Both the position numbers and the translations under genes were made by a program. From positions 1-29,174 of the forward strand of contig JAAZJE010000125.1 in NCBI GenBank assembly GCA_012800515.1: a stretch of 29,174 bases of DNA. Direction: 5' to 3'. Below the pieces are notes generated by a model. It made no database searches. It had not been told where the DNA came from and saw nothing but the letters and a program-made list of their open reading frames with translations. This stretch comes from Clostridiaceae bacterium (GTDB taxonomy: Bacteria > Bacillota > Clostridia > Saccharofermentanales > Fastidiosipilaceae). Of this stretch, positions 24,895-29,174 are shown piece after piece (the first letter of the stretch is position 1; each line of letters begins with the position of its first letter).

Positions 24895-25515
24895 TTAATT
24901 TATCGGCTGATAGATAATTCCCCGCGCCGCCAACTGCTCGCTCATTATCGCGGCGATTTTTTCACGGAGCTCCTCCGGATCGCCGTTATTGTCAACCACA
25001 ATATCGCCCAGACGCGCGTACTCTTCCGGCGGCATTTGCACCGCCATGCGCCGCTCTATATCGGCGGGCGTCATCCCGCGTTCGAGCAGAAGCTCCCGAC
25101 GCCGCTCCGGTTCGGCCTGAACGACGATTATATAGTCGCAAATATCCAAAAAACCTTCCTTGATCGGAATCGGAACATCCAAAACAACCGCCTGCGCCTT
25201 TTTTCGTTCCAGCGCCTTGATGCGCGCTTGCGTCTCCTCAACCACCATGGCATGAAGAATCAGAGTCAGCTCATCCAGGCGGTTACGTTCGGTAAAGACC
25301 AGTCGGGCCATTTTTGCCCGATCCAGACCGCCCTCTTTCGTTATGTACTCGGGACCGAAGTTCTCGCGAATCGGCTCAATCGCCCGACCTTTAGGTGCGG
25401 TACATTCGCGGGATAACTCATCGGCATCGATAACCGTCAGGCCGGCCTGCCGGAAAAAATTCGCCACGGTGGTTTTGCCGCTACCGATTCCGCCGGTAAT
25501 ACCTACAACAAACAT
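24895..25515 (-). CDS. coaE: Dephospho-CoA kinase
   Basis: Phosphorylates the 3'-hydroxyl of dephospho-CoA, the last step of CoA synthesis. The 206-residue product has the P-loop GITGGIGSGKTT (5-16), VIDADELSRE (with the conserved Asp pair), and the CoA-domain segment MVVEETQARI; VVLDVPIPIKEGF and VVQAEPERRRELL follow. I chose ATG 25515 over an in-frame ATG at 25569 because GGAGGA lies 8 nt upstream and the family N-terminus begins there; the longer frame would also overlap polA. It starts 23 bp after the polA stop, matching the polA-coaE pairing common in Firmicutes. Confidence 0.96.
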   Translation of the reverse strand: MFVVGITGGIGSGKTTVANFFRQAGLTVIDADELSRECTAPKGRAIEPIRENFGPEYITKEGGLDRAKMARLVFTERNRLDELTLILHAMVVEETQARIKALERKKAQAVVLDVPIPIKEGFLDICDYIIVVQAEPERRRELLLERGMTPADIERRMAVQMPPEEYARLGDIVVDNNGDPEELREKIAAIMSEQLAARGIIYQPIN

Positions 25516-25538
25516 GCCAGCACTCCTCCACCCGTATT

Positions 25539-28223
25539 TTACTCCACAACTTCCACGGCTTCGAGCCAATTCAACCCCTGATAAACTTCCGCCACCAGCG
25601 GCACGGACAGTGAAACCACGCCCGTCATCGCCTTCGTCAGGAGCCCGGCCGCCTGTGCCGCCTGCTCTGCCTTCACTTCGACAAGCAACTCATCGTGTAC
25701 CTGGAGAATAATCTGTGCCTCGAGCCCGGCCGCGTCGAAAGCCGCCTGCGCCCGCACCATCGCCAAGCGGATAATATCCGCCGCCGTTCCCTGAATCGGA
25801 GCGTTCATCGCCGCCCGTTCGCCGAACATCCGTACATTCCGGTTCTTAGCCGCCAACTCGGGGATCGTGCGCCGCCGACCGAAGAGCGTCTCGACATATC
25901 CGTTCTTATGCGCCGCCCGAACCACGCTTTCCATATAAGGTTTGACCCGCGGATAGCGCCGATTGTAATTGCGCAGATATTCCCGCGCCTCGGTAATCGG
26001 AACATCCAAATTCCCCGACAATCCGAAGTCGCTGATACCGTAAACAATACTGAAATTCACGGTCTTACCGACGGCGCGCATCTCCTTGGTCACGAAATCC
26101 GGCGCCACTCCGAACAGACCGGAGGCAGTCAGGCGGTGCACATCTTCATTGCTCCGGAAAGCCCGTAACAATTCTTCATCTTGGGAAAAATGCGCCAGTA
26201 AACGCAACTCAATCTGCGAGTAGTCGGCATCGAGCAGGACATTGCCCGGTTCGGCAATAAAGGCGCGGCGAATCTCTCGCCCCTCATCATTTCGTACCGG
26301 TATGTTCTGCAAATTCGGTGCCGTGCTACTGAGACGTCCGGTTGTAGTGAGGTTATGATGATATGTTGTATGTATGCGTTCGGTCTCCGGGTCAATCAGC
26401 TTAATAAAACCGTCCAAAAAGGTGGAAACTAATTTGCTGTATTTGCGATACTCCGTCAGCGGAGCAATAATCCGGTGAAGTTTCCCCAGTCGCCGTAATT
26501 CGTCGGCATCGGTGGAATACGCCCCGCTCGGCAGGCGGCGCCCCGTCGGCAATCCTAAATCTTCGTAGAGTACCTTGGCCAGTTGTTGAGAAGAGTTGAG
26601 ATTGAACTCCGAGCCTGCCAGTTCAAACACTCTTTGCTCGCTTGCAGCAGCAATTGCGCTGTACTCGGCGGAAAGATTGGTCAGAGCCTCGCGATCGATG
26701 CGGCAACCGACTCTTTCCATCCGGGCAAGCAGAGCCACCAGCGGCATATCCCCATTGGCAACTATTCCCTGCCGATCGCGTTCGGCGAGAACTCCGGCCA
26801 AGTGCTCGGCCAGAGCCTGTAACAGACAGGGATACAAATTCAGTTCAGGATCCAAATTCATCTGTCGCTCTGCCAAGTAGAGCAACTGTCCCAACTCGGT
26901 ATCTTCCGCTTCGCTTTCCGAACGGATTTTCTTGCCCAGCGCCAAAATAGTCGGCAATAATTCCGTACCGTTGATTTCGTAGCAGAAATAGGCCGCCGTC
27001 TCCAAATCAAAATAAGTGTCTTTCGGGGAAAGGCCGGTTCGTCGCCAAAATTCCTTGAACTGCCAGGCCGTCAACTTCAGCGAATTACTTTGACAAAGCC
27101 GGAGAAGCGTCGGCAAATCATCCTCCGTCACCGTATAGGCTTCATATTGCCGCTCACCTAAGGGCAGGTAGAGGCGCAAACCACGCTCCAGCAATTCAAC
27201 CGGTAGGAATGTCGGCGGATTCGACTCGGACAGCCGTTTAGCGAGAATTCCCGCAAGTTTCGACCAAACGATATCTTTTTTCTCCTGCACCGCTTCCAAT
27301 TCCGTTGCCGCTGACGAAGCATCTCTGTCTCCGGCTCCGTCGGCGGCATCCGGCGGGGTCAAATTAAGTCGACGCGGCAGAGAACTGAATCCGAGCCCGG
27401 TCAGCTCAATATAGGCACGGGTCTGATTAAAGTCCGGGAGTTCGATATCCTTCCAGTCGATCTCCAGCGGTACATCGCGTTGAATCGTGGCGAGACGTTG
27501 CGAGAGAAAGGCATCCTCCCTCCCCTCGGTCAGATACTTTTGCCTGGCGCCCGTAATCGTCGCCACATTTTCATAAACCTTCTCCAGACTGCCGAACTCA
27601 TTGATGAGAGCCGCCGCTCCTTTGGCGCCGATTCCTTTAACCCCGGAGATATTGTCCGACGGGTCGCCGGTGATCGCCATATAGTCGACCATCTGCTCCG
27701 GCCGCACGCCGAGCTCCTCGAAAACCGCCTCGGGATCCATCATGCGCTCCGTATTGCCGCGCCCGGGATAGATTTGCGTCACTCGCGGAGAAATCAGCTG
27801 ATAATCGTCCTTATCGCCGCTCAGAATGTACACATGATCGATAACATCCGCGCTCTCCTCCACGAAAGTTCCGATAATATCGTCGGCCTCATAGCCGGGC
27901 AATTCGCGGCAGTCGATCCCCATCGCCGGCAGGAGATCACGCAGCATATCGATCTGAATCCTCAGCTCATCCGGCGTCGGACGGCGGGTTGCCTTATATT
28001 CCGGGAAAATCTCATGCCGCGAAGTCGGTTCGGAGCGGTCAAAAGCCACGCTGATATGCGTCGGTTCAATCATGTTTATATACTTCACCACCATATTCAG
28101 AAAGCCCAGAATCGCCCCGGTCGGGCGTCCGTCCGGAGCGGTCAACTCCGCCCCGCCCGCACTCAGAGCAAAATAGGCGCGATAGGCAATACTGTGGCCG
28201 TCTACCAAGAGCAGTTTTTTCAT
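25539..28223 (-). CDS. polA: DNA polymerase I, proofreading site not recognisable
   Basis: Repair and Okazaki-fragment polymerase, 894 residues. The 5'-nuclease domain (about 1-290) has LVDGHSIAYRAYFAL, FPEYKATR, GYEADDIIGTF, LSGDKDDYQLIS and GDPSDNISGVKGIG. The middle region (about 310-500) keeps the size of the 3'-5' exonuclease domain, but the DxE motif is absent around RGLRLYLPLG, so proofreading is probably lost, as in B. stearothermophilus Pol I. The polymerase motifs are complete: A with DADYSQIELR (Asp665), B with RAVGKTVNFSIVYG, and C with VHDELLVEV (His843-Asp844-Glu845). ATG at 28223 follows GGAG by 7 nt and overlaps the upstream gene's stop as ATGA. coaE follows. Confidence 0.97.
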   Translation of the reverse strand: MKKLLLVDGHSIAYRAYFALSAGGAELTAPDGRPTGAILGFLNMVVKYINMIEPTHISVAFDRSEPTSRHEIFPEYKATRRPTPDELRIQIDMLRDLLPAMGIDCRELPGYEADDIIGTFVEESADVIDHVYILSGDKDDYQLISPRVTQIYPGRGNTERMMDPEAVFEELGVRPEQMVDYMAITGDPSDNISGVKGIGAKGAAALINEFGSLEKVYENVATITGARQKYLTEGREDAFLSQRLATIQRDVPLEIDWKDIELPDFNQTRAYIELTGLGFSSLPRRLNLTPPDAADGAGDRDASSAATELEAVQEKKDIVWSKLAGILAKRLSESNPPTFLPVELLERGLRLYLPLGERQYEAYTVTEDDLPTLLRLCQSNSLKLTAWQFKEFWRRTGLSPKDTYFDLETAAYFCYEINGTELLPTILALGKKIRSESEAEDTELGQLLYLAERQMNLDPELNLYPCLLQALAEHLAGVLAERDRQGIVANGDMPLVALLARMERVGCRIDREALTNLSAEYSAIAAASEQRVFELAGSEFNLNSSQQLAKVLYEDLGLPTGRRLPSGAYSTDADELRRLGKLHRIIAPLTEYRKYSKLVSTFLDGFIKLIDPETERIHTTYHHNLTTTGRLSSTAPNLQNIPVRNDEGREIRRAFIAEPGNVLLDADYSQIELRLLAHFSQDEELLRAFRSNEDVHRLTASGLFGVAPDFVTKEMRAVGKTVNFSIVYGISDFGLSGNLDVPITEAREYLRNYNRRYPRVKPYMESVVRAAHKNGYVETLFGRRRTIPELAAKNRNVRMFGERAAMNAPIQGTAADIIRLAMVRAQAAFDAAGLEAQIILQVHDELLVEVKAEQAAQAAGLLTKAMTGVVSLSVPLVAEVYQGLNWLEAVEVVE

Positions 28224-29002
28224 GACAATTCTCCGTCCGTCAAAGTATATATCCAGTCCGAGCGATGATGCTCGGCCGGCGGGTAATCCGCAAACAAAAG
28301 TTCCGCCAACTGCGGCTTAAAAGCACTGAAGGGTCGCGAAGGCGGCAGTTCAAGGCTGAAATACATAGTTTCGGGCCGAACGGGGTGACGAAAGGAAAGG
28401 CCGCAGGAAATCAGAGCCGGACTGCCGTAACAGTCCTGCCCGTAGCGCCTGTCGCCCCAAATCGGACAGCCGCGCGCCGCGAGCTGCACTCTGATCTGGT
28501 GACTGCGTCCCGTATCCAGTTCCACGCCCAACAGGCTCAGTTGTGTCCCGTCCGAATGCTCGGTAATCGTTTGCAACTGCCGATAGCGCAGACGAGCCTC
28601 CTTGGCGGCGTGACGCTCCGCCTCCGCCGCTTCGACAACACGCGACATGTTCGTGCGTTTATCTTTGGCCAGCAAATCCGTGAGCCGACCCGTCTCGGCC
28701 GGAAGAGCACCGCGAATCACCGCGAAATAGCGCTTGCCGACCGCCCCGCGACGCATCTGGTCGGAAAGCCGGGAGGCCGCCTTAGATGTCTTGGCCAAAA
28801 CCATCAATCCCGCCACCGGTCGATCCAGACGGTGCACCGGCGCCAGCCAGACATCGCCCGGCTTCATATATTTCTCCTTTAGCCAGGCCTTTATCCAGGT
28901 CAATATATCCGGCTGACCGCTCCCGTCCGCCTGACTCAGCATGCCGGCGGGCTTAACTGCGACTATAAGATGATTATCCTCGTATTTTATCAGTGGCCGC
29001 AT
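28220..29002 (-). CDS. RluA-family pseudouridine synthase
   Basis: Isomerises uridine to pseudouridine in rRNA or tRNA; the exact target is not predictable. The 260-residue product is the catalytic domain alone, with no S4 domain. Motif I is IVAVKPAGMLSQ (13-24), motif II is HRLDRPVAG (57-65) with catalytic Asp60, and LLGVELDTGRSHQIRVQLA with GDRRYG forms motif III. The ATG at 29002 has only a weak GAAG nearby, and upstream frames close quickly, so this is the only sensible start. Its stop overlaps the polA start (ATGA), so it leads an rluA-polA-coaE unit. It diverges from the response regulator gene. Confidence 0.92.
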   Translation of the reverse strand: MRPLIKYEDNHLIVAVKPAGMLSQADGSGQPDILTWIKAWLKEKYMKPGDVWLAPVHRLDRPVAGLMVLAKTSKAASRLSDQMRRGAVGKRYFAVIRGALPAETGRLTDLLAKDKRTNMSRVVEAAEAERHAAKEARLRYRQLQTITEHSDGTQLSLLGVELDTGRSHQIRVQLAARGCPIWGDRRYGQDCYGSPALISCGLSFRHPVRPETMYFSLELPPSRPFSAFKPQLAELLFADYPPAEHHRSDWIYTLTDGELS

Positions 29003-29037
29003 AGCGAACTTCGTTCAACCCCCAACTTTTCTGATAT

Positions 29038-29070
29038 AGTATACTTGTTTTTGATCGGAAATGGATCAAA
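29038..29070. promoter_or_regulatory. Divergent intergenic dyads before the response regulator
   Basis: AGTATACT (29038-29045) is self-complementary and provides a TATACT -10-like hexamer on each strand, without a convincing -35 on either. Next to it, TTTGATC (29050-29056) and GATCAAA (29064-29070) form perfect 7-bp arms around a 7-nt spacer, in the leader of the regulator gene. This could be an operator or an RNA hairpin. Confidence 0.4.
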
Positions 29071-29088
29071 CCGAAAGGAAGTGAAAAG

Positions 29089-29174
29089 ATGAATAAGGGC
29101 AGCCTCATCCTCATCTGCGATGATGAACCGGTAGTGCACGAGTCCTTGCGAATCTATCTGCAGGCCGAACAGTA
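29089..29174 (+). CDS. Response regulator, N-terminal fragment (cut by window edge)
   Basis: Only 28 complete codons are present, reading MNKGSLILICDDEPVVHESL and onward. LILICDDEP matches the first strand and acidic pair of a two-component receiver domain, where the Asp-Asp-Glu group binds Mg2+ for phosphorylation of a later Asp. The output domain is beyond the edge, so the regulator class is unknown. ATG at 29089 is preceded by AAAGGAAGTGA. A perfect dyad lies 19 nt upstream and may be an autoregulatory site. Confidence 0.85.
   Translation, partial: MNKGSLILICDDEPVVHESLRIYLQAEQ

Noticed and set aside
27480..28268. Plus-strand open frame of about 262 codons
   Set aside because: It is antisense to the 5'-nuclease part of polA, is rich in His and Arg and has no family features.
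1..29174. CRISPR arrays, mobile elements, tRNA or rRNA genes
   Set aside because: No repeat-spacer series, transposase or integrase frame, or recognisable RNA gene was found on either strand.

Overview
The window is a gene-dense, moderately GC-rich bacterial chromosome segment that looks like a Gram-positive, Clostridia-type member of the Bacillota. Supporting this (inference) are the dprA-topA-trmFO block known from Firmicutes, a DUF624/YesL membrane protein, an Mbl-like MreB, a Pol I whose proofreading residues are not recognisable, strong GGAGG ribosome binding sites and a Rho with a very long N-terminal extension. I see no rRNA, tRNA, CRISPR array, insertion sequence or phage gene, and no gene-free stretch longer than 300 bases.

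Layout. 1-1696 (minus): malQ followed by efp, which runs off the left edge. 1877-3007 (plus): an NAD-dependent epimerase with a clear intrinsic terminator. 3105-6662 (minus): an overlapping three-gene unit, rho - IMPACT/YigZ family - NYN/LOTUS protein, behind a near-consensus promoter at 6788-6816. 6869-7879 (minus): an MreB/Mbl gene. 8071-8940 (plus): a TraX-family membrane protein. 8944-12679 (minus): fumC preceded by the overlapping queuosine pair queA-tgt. 12793-15677 (plus): dapA-dapB and then an SGNH esterase-like gene. 15719-23591 (minus): yifB/comM-dprA-topA-trmFO-yesL-like, mostly overlapping or closely spaced. 23792-24886 (plus): ychF. 24895-29002 (minus): rluA-family synthase-polA-coaE. 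29089-end (plus): the start of a response regulator.

The genes are mostly information processing: DNA replication and repair (polA, topA), DNA uptake and recombination (yifB/comM, dprA), transcription termination (rho), tRNA and rRNA modification (queA, tgt, trmFO, rluA-like), translation (efp, ychF) and cofactor or amino-acid synthesis (coaE, dapA, dapB). Carbon metabolism is represented by malQ and fumC.

The less ordinary signals are the translationally coupled rho-IMPACT-NYN/LOTUS unit with a leader that can pair in two exclusive ways; a queA start only 7 nt from a perfect extended -10 (possible leaderless mRNA); a palindrome filling the dapA promoter spacer; and several lineage-specific low-complexity extensions (Rho N-terminus, epimerase C-terminus, TopA insert, YesL acidic tail, DprA 18-bp repeats). 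I found no wholly new multi-gene system that I could defend beyond the RNA-metabolism operon hypothesis.
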